Part shown: positions 1 through 5,358 of the stretch, piece by piece | Numbering within the stretch: the first letter of the stretch is position 1 | Layout of the letters: the number at the start of each line of letters is the position of its first letter | Translations under genes and position numbers: made by a program | The notes under the pieces: model-generated | Database searches by the model: none | Seen by the model: the letters and a program-made list of their open reading frames with translations, nothing else | What the model was told of the DNA's origin: nothing | NCBI GenBank assembly: GCA_015064425.1 | Contig: SVSF01000112.1 | Location: 1-5,358 of the forward strand | Direction: 5' to 3' | DNA: 5,358 bases | Source: Oscillospiraceae bacterium | GTDB taxonomy: Bacteria > Bacillota_A > Clostridia > Oscillospirales > CAG-272

Positions 1-1
1 A

Positions 2-655
2 GCAAACGTTTCGCACGATCTTCGCAACCCACTCACTATGATAAGAGGTTATACCGAGATGATGCGTGACATTCCCGGCGAGAACAATGCCGATAACGCA
101 CAGATAGTCATAGACGAGACAAACCGACTCTCGGAACTGGTCGGAGATATGCTTGATCTTTCAAGAGTACAGTCGGGTGCACGTAAAATAAGTGCCGAGA
201 AATTCGATATTGCCGATGCAGTACGTAAAACCATGTCGAGATATGAAAAGCTCACCGAAAAGGACGGCTTTGATATAAGCCTTATCTGCGATAACAAAGC
301 TGAGGTACTTGCCGACCGAACTATGATGCTCCAGGTCATATATAACCTTATAAATAATGCCATAAACTACACAGGCAAGGACAAAAAGGTTACCGTAAAG
401 CTCGAATCTGACGGCACAAAGGTTCGATTCTCTGTCACAGACACAGGTGACGGTATTCCGGAATCCGAGCTTCCGCTTATATGGGACAGATACTATAAGG
501 TCGATAAGGTCCACCGAATGGCGACAGTAGGAACAGGTCTTGGACTTTCGATAGTTAAGGGAATACTTGAAGCACACAATGCTGTTTACGGTGTGGAAAG
601 CACGATAGGCAAAGGTAGTACATTCTGGTTTGAGCTTCCCTGTTCAGATGCATAA
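2..655 (+). CDS. Sensor histidine kinase, C-terminal part (5' end cut by window edge)
   Basis: This is the transmitter half of a two-component sensor kinase, which autophosphorylates a histidine using ATP and passes the phosphate to a response regulator. The reading frame is open from base 2, upstream of the first ATG at 38. It begins with the H-box NVSHDLRNPLT, whose phospho-accepting His is at bases 14-16, so ATG 38 is internal and not the start. The DLRN that follows fits the E/DxxT/N phosphatase motif of HisKA kinases. The HATPase_c domain follows: N-box NLINNAINYT (from about 344), G1 DTGDGI (440-457), an F-box-like IWDRYYKVD, and G2 GTGLGLSIVK (from 530). The protein ends normally with GSTFWFELP and a TAA stop. 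The missing N-terminus should hold the sensor, membrane helices and probably a HAMP domain. The partner regulator is probably upstream, outside the window. No clear terminator follows, so readthrough into the sortase gene is possible. The family call is very secure; the signal sensed is unknown. Confidence 0.96.
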   Translation, partial: ANVSHDLRNPLTMIRGYTEMMRDIPGENNADNAQIVIDETNRLSELVGDMLDLSRVQSGARKISAEKFDIADAVRKTMSRYEKLTEKDGFDISLICDNKAEVLADRTMMLQVIYNLINNAINYTGKDKKVTVKLESDGTKVRFSVTDTGDGIPESELPLIWDRYYKVDKVHRMATVGTGLGLSIVKGILEAHNAVYGVESTIGKGSTFWFELPCSDA

Positions 656-670
656 ATTCGGTTAAAACGC

Positions 671-699
671 TTGTAATTTTGCGTGTTATATATTATAAT
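671..699 (+). promoter_or_regulatory. Predicted sigma-A-type promoter for the sortase gene
   Basis: A TTGTAA -35 element (671-676) is separated by exactly 17 bp from a perfect TATAAT -10 element (694-699). It lies in the AT-rich gap after the kinase stop codon, and transcription would start around 706, about 30 bp before the sortase ATG. The -10 sits inside a perfect 10-bp palindrome (694-703), but this is made only of A and T and may be chance. The promoter would drive the sortase and, since no terminator is seen before 3977, probably everything to the XRE regulator. Confidence 0.65.
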
Positions 700-719
700 T
701 ATATGCGTTAAATAATGCG

Positions 720-726
720 AAGGGAG
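720..726 (+). promoter_or_regulatory. Ribosome binding site of the sortase gene
   Basis: AAGGGAG lies 9 bases before ATG 736. This is good Shine-Dalgarno complementarity at normal spacing and supports that start. Confidence 0.8.
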
Positions 727-735
727 ATGATATAG

Positions 736-1752
736 ATGTTTACTTTTTTCAAAAGTAAAACTGAAAACAGTATAAACGTTAAATGTGATGAAAACACCGG
801 TGTTTTCGACCGTTCGCTTGACGAGCTTACCGAGGACGATATCGCACCTGCAAAGCCCATAGATAAAGCTACGAGAACCTATAACACAGTACGTATATTC
901 CTCATTATCATCTGCCTTTCTGTATTTGCGTACTGCTGTTACCTCTTTATATACAACATGATAGAGTATAAGCGCGCTGACGATATCTATATTTCCCTCT
1001 CCGATGAATTTTTTGACGTTGAAAGGGACAAGGGTTATGTAATTAGTGACGGGGTTACAAAAATGAAGCTTCTTTCCCCAAGCGTGGCTATTCCAATATT
1101 TTCAGAGGCGCTCAAGCTTGATAATTCTGAGATAAGCAAATTCTATTCTGAGGACTCTTCCTCATACAATATGGAATTTGAGAGAATGAAATCTAAGCTA
1201 GAGGACCTTAGAGCACAGAATAGTGACATTGTCGGATTTATGTACGTGAACGGTACGAAGATAAGCTATCCCGTTACGCAGTATAAGGACAACAATTACT
1301 ATCTTGACCACAGCTTTGACAGAAAAACTTTGAAATCAGGTACGATATTCATGGATTTCCGTAACAAGAAAGACCTCTCGGAGAACAAAAATATCGTTAT
1401 CTACGGTCATAATATGACCAACGGCTCAATGCTTGGCGGAGTACCTAAATTCTATAAGAGCGAAAGCTTCTTTAATGATACGCCGATAATTCTCTATGCC
1501 TTTGACGGCATATATACCTTTGAGGTCTTCTCTATATACCGAACCACCGCTGACTATCAGTATTTCAGAACAGCATTTGATTCGGATGAGGACTTTCTCA
1601 GTTTTGCAAATGAAATGAAGAGCAATTCTGTCTACACAAAGGACGTAGAGCTTGATAAAGATGATATTATCCTGACTCTTTCCACATGCACGAATACTCA
1701 CCAAATGGGTAGATATGCCCTTCACGCAAAATTGACAAGAATAGATAACTGA
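736..1752 (+). CDS. srtB: Class B sortase (membrane-anchored cysteine transpeptidase)
   Basis: Sortases cut a C-terminal sorting signal on secreted proteins and join the protein to cell-wall peptide or to a pilin. The 338-residue product has a charged cytosolic N-terminus (1-53), one membrane helix at about 54-75 (IFLIIICLSVFAYCCYLFIY), a linker, and a C-terminal catalytic domain from about 145. The catalytic triad is visible: His225 in IYGHNM, Cys318 in TLSTCT and Arg326 in GRYALH. The stretch DIVGFMYVNGTKISYPV, then YYLDHSF and GTIFMDFRN, is typical of class B rather than class A. The protein is longer than the roughly 245 residues of the classic S. aureus enzyme because of the 53-residue N-terminus and a long segment (76-145) outside the membrane. 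The topology is expected to be N-in, catalytic domain out, with no signal peptidase site. No protein in the window carries a sorting signal, so the substrate is unknown and the role (heme-uptake anchoring, pilus or other) cannot be assigned. Confidence 0.95.
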   Translation: MFTFFKSKTENSINVKCDENTGVFDRSLDELTEDDIAPAKPIDKATRTYNTVRIFLIIICLSVFAYCCYLFIYNMIEYKRADDIYISLSDEFFDVERDKGYVISDGVTKMKLLSPSVAIPIFSEALKLDNSEISKFYSEDSSSYNMEFERMKSKLEDLRAQNSDIVGFMYVNGTKISYPVTQYKDNNYYLDHSFDRKTLKSGTIFMDFRNKKDLSENKNIVIYGHNMTNGSMLGGVPKFYKSESFFNDTPIILYAFDGIYTFEVFSIYRTTADYQYFRTAFDSDEDFLSFANEMKSNSVYTKDVELDKDDIILTLSTCTNTHQMGRYALHAKLTRIDN

Positions 1753-1756
1753 CGTC

Positions 1757-1760
1757 GGAG
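1757..1760 (+). promoter_or_regulatory. Ribosome binding site deciding the rlmA start
   Basis: GGAG at 1757-1760 lies 11 bases before ATG 1772. The alternative GTG start at 1760 overlaps this motif and has no Shine-Dalgarno sequence of its own. ATG 1772 is therefore preferred, and the protein then begins MSGTHYICPIC, close to the short leader before the zinc-finger Cys pair of E. coli RlmA. Confidence 0.65.
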
Positions 1761-1771
1761 TGATTTTTAAC

Positions 1772-2611
1772 ATGTCTGGAACTCATTATATATGTCCTAT
1801 ATGCCGTACTCCACTCTCGCGTTCGGAAAACGGCAAATCCCTCTTATGCACTAAGGAAGAAAAACCGCATTGCTTTGACATCTCCTCCGCAGGCTACGTT
1901 AACCTTGACAGAGGGCACTCGGGCGGTGGTGATTCAAAGGAATGTGTAAGAAGCCGCTCCGCTTTTCTCGAAAGCGGACATTACGCTCCTATCTCTGATA
2001 AAATAAACGAGCTTGTTTCCTCTTTTTCAGCTAACCCTTCCCTGCTTCTTGACGCTGGCTGCGGTGAGGGATACTACACATCTTCTCTTGCAAGAAAAAT
2101 GGGCACGTCCGACGTTATCGGCATAGATATTTCAAAGCCCGCTGTGGAGCACGCCGCAAAAGCCGCCAAAAGACAAAACCTGTCTAACGTATCGTATGCC
2201 GTGTCAAGCATTTTTGAGCTTCCGATAGCAGACGGCTCACTTGACGGCATCGTGAGCATATTCGCCCCCTGCCCCGAGAATGAATTTTTCAGAGCTCTCA
2301 AATGTGGCGGATATCTATTTGTTGCCGCCGCAGGAGAAAGGCATCTGCTTGGTCTGAAAAAGGCTATTTACCAAGACGTCTATATGAACGAAGCGAGAGC
2401 AGATATGCCATCATCCGGATTTGCCCTTGTGCACAAGGAGTCACTCTCATATAAAATAAACCTTGGCTCAAATGATGAGATATTAAATCTTTTTGCTATG
2501 ACACCTTATTATTACAGAACCTCCCTTGCCGATAAAGAAAAGCTGTCGGCACTGACCTGCCTTGAAACAGAGGTAGATATTGAACTATCGGTTTACAGAA
2601 AGAACGGGTAA
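1772..2611 (+). CDS. rlmA: 23S rRNA (guanine-N1)-methyltransferase, RlmA/TlrB family
   Basis: This SAM-dependent enzyme methylates N1 of a guanine in helix 35 of 23S rRNA. In the family this is G745 in Gram-negatives (RlmA-I) or G748 in Gram-positives (RlmA-II/TlrB); from context G748 is the likelier target. The 279-residue product matches the family along its length. An N-terminal zinc finger has C8-x2-C11, C26 and H33, followed by FDISSAGYVNL. The RSRSAFLESGHYAPI segment is at 60-74. SAM motif I is DAGCGEGYYT (94-103), then GIDISK (117-122), then FAPC (164-167) and a GERHLLGLKKAIY stretch matching E. coli PRHLMELKGLIY. The gap between C26 and H33 is three residues longer than in E. coli RlmA, and an extra Cys34 follows. 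It begins 19 bp after the sortase stop and ends 4 bp before the glycosyltransferase, so it is probably cotranscribed with both. Members of this family can influence sensitivity to macrolides such as tylosin or to ketolides; no resistance role is claimed here. Confidence 0.92.
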   Translation: MSGTHYICPICRTPLSRSENGKSLLCTKEEKPHCFDISSAGYVNLDRGHSGGGDSKECVRSRSAFLESGHYAPISDKINELVSSFSANPSLLLDAGCGEGYYTSSLARKMGTSDVIGIDISKPAVEHAAKAAKRQNLSNVSYAVSSIFELPIADGSLDGIVSIFAPCPENEFFRALKCGGYLFVAAAGERHLLGLKKAIYQDVYMNEARADMPSSGFALVHKESLSYKINLGSNDEILNLFAMTPYYYRTSLADKEKLSALTCLETEVDIELSVYRKNG

Positions 2612-2615
2612 TTAT

Positions 2616-3332
2616 ATGAAAATCTCACTTTGTATTCCAATGTATAATGAAGCCTCAATTATAGAAAACACTGCCCGTACTCTGTCATCTTATATGGAAA
2701 GTAATTTTTCGGACGTAGGATATGAGGTGATCTTTTCCGATGACGGAAGCACCGATGGCAGTGCAGATATAGTGAATTCTCTGGCTCTTCCTCATGTAAG
2801 AACTGTCGGTTACCCCGACAACCGTGGAAAAGGATGTGCTGTAAGGAATGCGGTTCTCTCCTCGGAGGGAGACATCGTAATGTTCACCGATGCAGATCTT
2901 GCATACGGCACAGCAGTCGTAAAATCCATGACAGAGGCTTTTGATAAGCACCCCGAGGCACACGTAGCCATAGGCTCACGAAATCTGTCAAGCGACGGAT
3001 ATGAGGGTTATACAGCTATCCGCAAGCTTGCATCAAAGATGTATATAAAGGTTCTTGGCATTGTTGGAGGATTCAAGCTCTCCGACTCACAATGCGGATG
3101 CAAGGCATACAGAAGTGATGCGGCAAAGGATATCTTCTCAGAATGTAAGGTCAACGGCTTTGCTTTTGACTTCGAGACGATTTTAAGAGCACAAAAATCA
3201 GGATATCACATAATCGAGGTGCCGGTTAAAATAGTTAATCACGGAGAATCCAAGATAAACGTCTTCAGGGATACATTTAAGATGCTACGAGACCTTATGA
3301 AAATAAAAAAAGATATAAAAAAAGAACAGTGA
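2616..3332 (+). CDS. Family 2 glycosyltransferase, polyprenyl-phosphate sugar synthase-like
   Basis: This is a cytosolic GT-A enzyme of 238 residues that probably moves a sugar from a nucleotide donor to a lipid phosphate or a glycan intermediate. Visible motifs are IPMYNEASII (7-16), the nucleotide-binding SDDGSTDGS (41-49), the metal-binding TDADL (91-95), GSRN (120-123), DSQCGCKAYR (157-166) and FAFDFETILRAQ (182-193). The D-x-QCG-x-K and F-D-x-E motifs resemble the ALG5/DPM1 branch (dolichyl-phosphate glucosyl or mannosyl transferases). Unlike many bacterial relatives, it has no C-terminal membrane helices and ends in a lysine-rich tail that could touch the membrane. ATG 2616 is preferred over an in-frame TTG at 2580, which lies inside rlmA and would add 12 residues before the conserved start. 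The Shine-Dalgarno (GGG around 2606) is weak and only 4 bp separate it from the rlmA stop, so translation is probably coupled. Donor and acceptor cannot be read from the sequence. Confidence 0.9.
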   Translation: MKISLCIPMYNEASIIENTARTLSSYMESNFSDVGYEVIFSDDGSTDGSADIVNSLALPHVRTVGYPDNRGKGCAVRNAVLSSEGDIVMFTDADLAYGTAVVKSMTEAFDKHPEAHVAIGSRNLSSDGYEGYTAIRKLASKMYIKVLGIVGGFKLSDSQCGCKAYRSDAAKDIFSECKVNGFAFDFETILRAQKSGYHIIEVPVKIVNHGESKINVFRDTFKMLRDLMKIKKDIKKEQ

Positions 3333-3355
3333 CCCAACATTAACCCATTTACATT

Positions 3356-3362
3356 AAAAGGA
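3356..3362 (+). promoter_or_regulatory. Ribosome binding site of the XRE regulator
   Basis: AAAAGGA lies 6 bases before ATG 3369. The 36-bp gap after the glycosyltransferase holds no convincing promoter, so the regulator is probably read from the upstream transcript. Confidence 0.6.
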
Positions 3363-3368
3363 TCTTCT

Positions 3369-3974
3369 ATGAGAGACATAAAAAATATCGTTGCTAAAAA
3401 TATAACCGAACTCCGCACGTCGAATAATATGACGCAGATAGAGCTTGGAGAAAAATTAAATTATTCCGACAAGACCATATCAAAATGGGAAAGAGCAGAA
3501 TCATCGCCCGATATATCGGTGCTCGTCGAAATAGCGGAGCTTTTCGGTGTCACACTCGACTATCTTGTAAAAGACGAAAATGAAGAGAAAACAGTCATCG
3601 AGCAAAAGACTGAAAAAATAAGATACAATCGCCGTGTTATTTCATATATACCGGAGGCAGGCGTATGGATGGCCTCTGTCCTTGCTTTTATAATTACAAC
3701 TCTGATACTTCGCCAGATGTCGTTCCAATGGCTATACTTTGTATATACGTTACCGATAGTTTTGATATTAAAATTGATCTTTAACTCTATTTGGTTCAAT
3801 CCCAGACACAATTATTTTATCGTGTCTGCTCTTATGTGGTCGATACTTGCAGCGATCCACATCTCATTTCTTTATTTTAGGATAAACGTATCTCTTGTTT
3901 ATCTTCTCGGTATTGCGGGTCAGATCGTGATCGTCTTATGCTCGTTTATACATAAGCCAAAATCAAATAAATAA
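3369..3974 (+). CDS. XRE-family helix-turn-helix regulator with four-helix membrane domain
   Basis: The 201-residue protein has two parts. Residues about 6-66 form a Cro/C1-type DNA-binding domain: NITELRTSNNMTQIELGEKLNYSDKTISKWERAESSPDISVLVEIAELFGVTLDYL, with the recognition helix around SDKTISKWE (33-41). A charged linker (67-95) leads to a hydrophobic half with about four predicted membrane helices at roughly 97-115, 119-140, 149-170 and 173-194, and a short lysine-rich tail. The DNA-binding domain should face the cytoplasm, with the regulator tethered to the membrane. The membrane part contains no enzyme or ligand motif I recognise. XRE domains joined to hydrophobic C-termini are widespread in Firmicutes but mostly uncharacterised. 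It is the last gene before a strong terminator, 36 bp after the glycosyltransferase. It may control its own block or the divergently unrelated downstream unit; neither is shown by the sequence. Confidence 0.88.
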   Translation: MRDIKNIVAKNITELRTSNNMTQIELGEKLNYSDKTISKWERAESSPDISVLVEIAELFGVTLDYLVKDENEEKTVIEQKTEKIRYNRRVISYIPEAGVWMASVLAFIITTLILRQMSFQWLYFVYTLPIVLILKLIFNSIWFNPRHNYFIVSALMWSILAAIHISFLYFRINVSLVYLLGIAGQIVIVLCSFIHKPKSNK

Positions 3975-3976
3975 CA

Positions 3977-4013
3977 AAAAACGCTCTGTTTTCCCATAAA
4001 ACAGAGCGTTTTT
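3977..4013 (+). terminator. Strong intrinsic terminator after the XRE regulator
   Basis: A perfect 16-bp stem pairs 3977-3992 with 3998-4013 around the 5-base loop CCCAT. The core is ACGCTCTGTTTT / AAAACAGAGCGT, flanked by A5 on the left and T5 on the right. It starts 2 bases after the stop codon. Because both arms end in A/T runs it could also work in the opposite direction, though no - strand gene is seen. It ends the transcript that covers the sortase to the XRE regulator. Confidence 0.92.
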
Positions 4014-4158
4014 ATTTGATTCTCCGATTCAGAGAATTGTATTCTACGACACAGATCCCATTATATAGACGTTTTTCTACGATATTTAGGTTTACTCTGC
4101 TCTGCTGCACAAGTTATAATATTATCTGATAATCGAGACAACAACGAAGGAGATAAAA
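4014..4158 (+). promoter_or_regulatory. Intergenic region with predicted promoter of the GT8 gene
   Basis: No ORF of note is present. A TATAAT -10 element lies at 4115-4120, with TTTACT (4091-4096, four of six consensus bases) as -35 at 18-bp spacing; transcription would begin near 4127. Upstream are a short hairpin (ATTCTC 4019-4024 with GAGAAT 4032-4037), a small palindrome AGAAT-TGT-ATTCT (4033-4045) and an 8-bp direct repeat TTCTACGA at 4042-4049 and 4075-4082. These could be regulator sites but are short enough to arise by chance. Confidence 0.55.
4146..4153 (+). promoter_or_regulatory. Ribosome binding site of the GT8 gene
   Basis: GAAGGAGA ends 5 bases before ATG 4159 and is the strongest Shine-Dalgarno in the window. 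It fixes this start and suggests efficient translation. Confidence 0.85.
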
Positions 4159-5085
4159 ATGGGCAGAGAAATACCGATCTTCTTTTCAAGTGATGACAAC
4201 TACATACCGTATTTGGACATAGCTATTGCATCACTTATAGAGAATGCTTCAAAAGATTATAATTATAGGATCATTGTTTTGAATACAGGGCTTTGTGGCG
4301 AAAACGTTGCCAAGGTGAAGATGAACGAGCGAGACGGTTTTACAATTGAATTTATTGATATATCAAAGCATCTCGAGGATATAAAATCACATTTTAAGAA
4401 CGTATATCATTTTTCGATCGTAACCTATTACCGCCTTTTTATAGCGTCTCTTTTTCCACACTATGACAAAATAATATATCTTGACTGTGACCTCGTCGTG
4501 CTTGGCGATATTTCAAAGCTCTATAACGCCCCTATTGGTGAAAATATCCTTGGCGCAGCTCCGGAGCAATATGTAAGGAGTACAGCAGAATTCAGAAATT
4601 ATGCTTCAGTTGCCCTTGGGGTCGATCCGGACAGGTACGTAAATGCAGGGGTTCTTGTAATAAACCTTGAGCAGTTCAGGAAAAACAAGATTGAAGAAAA
4701 ATTTACCGAGCTTATTACAAAATATGATTTCGATCTGCTCGATCCCGATCAGGCGTATCTGAATTACCTTTGCCGTGATAAAATTTACGAGCTACCAAAC
4801 GGATGGAACAAAGAGCCTCTGCCTATACCTTGCGAAGGTGAAAAAAATATAGTTCATTATGCGCTCTATAAAAAGCCTTGGCAATATGACGACGTAATGG
4901 ACGGGGAGTTCTTTTGGAAGTATGCGGAAAGATCTCCGTTCTATCAGCTGATACTCGAAAATAAAACAGCGTTCGGCCCTGCCGAAAAGGCAGAAAAAGA
5001 AATGGTTGCAAAGGAAATTATCGAACACGCAAAAATAATAGCCGCATCCGACTGCACGTTTTCAAAACTGATTTCAGGGAGTTAA
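4159..5085 (+). CDS. Family 8 glycosyltransferase (LgtC/GspA-like)
   Basis: This is a retaining GT-A enzyme that typically transfers glucose or galactose from a UDP-sugar to a surface glycan or glycolipid. The 308 residues show the family pattern in order: IPIFFSSDDNYIPYLDIAIASL (5-26), YYRLFIASLFPHYDKIIYLDCDLVV with the metal-binding DCD (109-111), the family motif YVNAGVLVINLEQFR (160-174), LDPDQAYLNYLC (194-205), LPNGWN (212-217) and HYALYKKPW (233-241), where His233 is the expected second metal ligand. The last 40 residues are a charged, helical-looking tail (EKAEKEMVAKEIIEHAKII), possibly a membrane-surface or partner contact as in LgtC-type enzymes. No signal peptide or membrane helix is present, so it acts in the cytosol or at the inner membrane face. 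It is the first gene after the terminator and has its own promoter. The next gene starts 5 bp after its stop. Sugar and acceptor cannot be assigned. Confidence 0.93.
   Translation: MGREIPIFFSSDDNYIPYLDIAIASLIENASKDYNYRIIVLNTGLCGENVAKVKMNERDGFTIEFIDISKHLEDIKSHFKNVYHFSIVTYYRLFIASLFPHYDKIIYLDCDLVVLGDISKLYNAPIGENILGAAPEQYVRSTAEFRNYASVALGVDPDRYVNAGVLVINLEQFRKNKIEEKFTELITKYDFDLLDPDQAYLNYLCRDKIYELPNGWNKEPLPIPCEGEKNIVHYALYKKPWQYDDVMDGEFFWKYAERSPFYQLILENKTAFGPAEKAEKEMVAKEIIEHAKIIAASDCTFSKLISGS
5076..5081 (+). promoter_or_regulatory. Ribosome binding site of the last gene
   Basis: AGGGAG lies inside the last codons of the GT8 gene, 9 bases before ATG 5091. This indicates a two-gene operon with close or coupled translation. 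Confidence 0.75.
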
Positions 5086-5090
5086 TAATC

Positions 5091-5358
5091 ATGAATAGAT
5101 CAGCACACAAGTTAGAGCTGCTCAGAAGGATCGCTGAGCTTGAGAAAAAAGAACTATGGCATCTTGACGTGGAGGATGATCCCGAAACCTATCCTCTGAT
5201 GCCGGACAAGATCGACTATCTGAACGAAAAGCTTTCAAGTAAAATTAAAAATAAGGTCGCAAATATCTTTGGTGCCCGTTTCTTTGATAAAATGATAGAA
5301 GACAGGCAGCTCATTATAAAAGAAGTCCGTGGCATTGAGAATTTTACCGCAGTGGAAG
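5091..5358 (+). CDS. N-terminal part of a possible PlsC-like acyltransferase (3' end cut by window edge)
   Basis: Eighty-nine codons are visible and the frame stays open to the edge. The protein starts MNRSAHKLELLRRIAELEKK and continues with an acidic stretch WHLDVEDDPETYPLMPDKIDYL (23-44), a basic helix-like part (KLSSKIKNKVANIFGARFFDKMI, 47-69) and RQLIIKEVRGIENFTAVE (72-89). The final V-x-GIEN pattern resembles the strand just before the NHxxxxD box of PlsC-type lysophospholipid acyltransferases. From memory, long N-terminal extensions of the DP..P-LMPDKVDYL type occur in Firmicutes proteins annotated as such. The catalytic box would lie just past the window end, so the assignment is inference only. 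Pairing with a GT8 enzyme would fit glycolipid or surface-polymer synthesis. No signal peptide is seen. The gene itself is secure because of its Shine-Dalgarno, spacing and codon pattern; its function is not. Confidence 0.75.
   Translation, partial: MNRSAHKLELLRRIAELEKKELWHLDVEDDPETYPLMPDKIDYLNEKLSSKIKNKVANIFGARFFDKMIEDRQLIIKEVRGIENFTAVE

Noticed and set aside
49..577. Two open frames on the - strand inside the histidine kinase gene
   Set aside because: They are antisense to a gene with clear H, N, G1 and G2 boxes, have no ribosome binding site of note and show no domain pattern.
661..684. Possible terminator after the histidine kinase (ACGC and GCGT arms)
   Set aside because: Only about four base pairs form around a long loop and no T-run follows, so it does not qualify as a terminator.
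1760..1771. GTG start for the methyltransferase at 1760
   Set aside because: It overlaps the GGAG that serves ATG 1772 and has no ribosome binding site of its own.
1426..1773. Open frame on the - strand across the end of the sortase gene
   Set aside because: It lies opposite the catalytic Cys/Arg region of a clear sortase and has low-complexity, cysteine-scattered sequence with no recognisable motif.
2580..2615. TTG start for the GT2 gene inside rlmA
   Set aside because: It would add 12 residues (MNYRFTERTGNY) before the family's usual MKISLCIPMYNE start, with no Shine-Dalgarno sequence.
2074..2963. Open frames on the - strand inside rlmA and the GT2 gene
   Set aside because: They are shadows of strongly supported + strand genes, with no start signals or family features.
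3337..3357. Repeated ACATTAA (3337-3343 and 3351-3357) before the XRE regulator
   Set aside because: It is a 7-bp AT-rich repeat in a short gap and is easily explained by base composition; there is no promoter to regulate there.
3560..3811. Open frame on the - strand inside the XRE regulator gene
   Set aside because: It is opposite the linker and first membrane helices of a well-supported gene and has no domain or ribosome binding site.
4792..5028. Two overlapping open frames on the - strand inside the GT8 gene
   Set aside because: They are antisense to the conserved HYALYKKPW region and the C-terminal tail; the sequence is phenylalanine- and arginine-rich by shadow composition only.

Overview
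The window reads like ordinary chromosomal DNA from a low-to-moderate GC Gram-positive anaerobe of the Clostridia, perhaps a Ruminococcus/Oscillospiraceae-like gut bacterium. The reasons are a class B sortase, strong AGGAG-type ribosome binding sites, near-consensus TATAAT promoters, an A/T-flanked intrinsic terminator and purine-rich coding on a single strand. The taxon is inferred from style and gene content, not from a marker gene. All seven genes lie on the + strand and are tightly packed. No tRNA, rRNA, CRISPR array, insertion sequence or phage gene was seen.

Layout. Positions 2-655 hold the C-terminal part of a sensor histidine kinase, cut by the window edge just before its H-box. An 80-bp gap with a good sigma-A-type promoter (TTGTAA, 17 bp, TATAAT) precedes a class B sortase (736-1752). 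An RlmA/TlrB-type 23S rRNA guanine-N1 methyltransferase (1772-2611) follows 19 bp later. Then, after 4 bp, comes a family 2 glycosyltransferase of the dolichyl/polyprenyl-phosphate sugar synthase type (2616-3332). A regulator with an XRE helix-turn-helix domain joined to about four membrane helices (3369-3974) comes next, and a strong hairpin terminator (3977-4013) closes this block. After a 184-bp intergenic region with its own promoter, a second unit begins: a family 8 glycosyltransferase (4159-5085) and, 5 bp later, the start of a gene (5091 to the edge) whose visible N-terminus suggests a PlsC-like acyltransferase.

How the genes fit together. The kinase, sortase, both glycosyltransferases and the putative acyltransferase all point to sensing, building or decorating the cell envelope. 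The rRNA methyltransferase is a housekeeping-type gene that appears to share the sortase transcript. No sortase substrate with a sorting signal and no response regulator is visible.

Novelty. I found no convincing undescribed system. The items most worth a second look are the membrane-anchored XRE regulator at the end of the sortase-rlmA-glycosyltransferase block, the sortase with extra N-terminal and linker sequence and no substrate nearby, and the GT8/acyltransferase-like pair.
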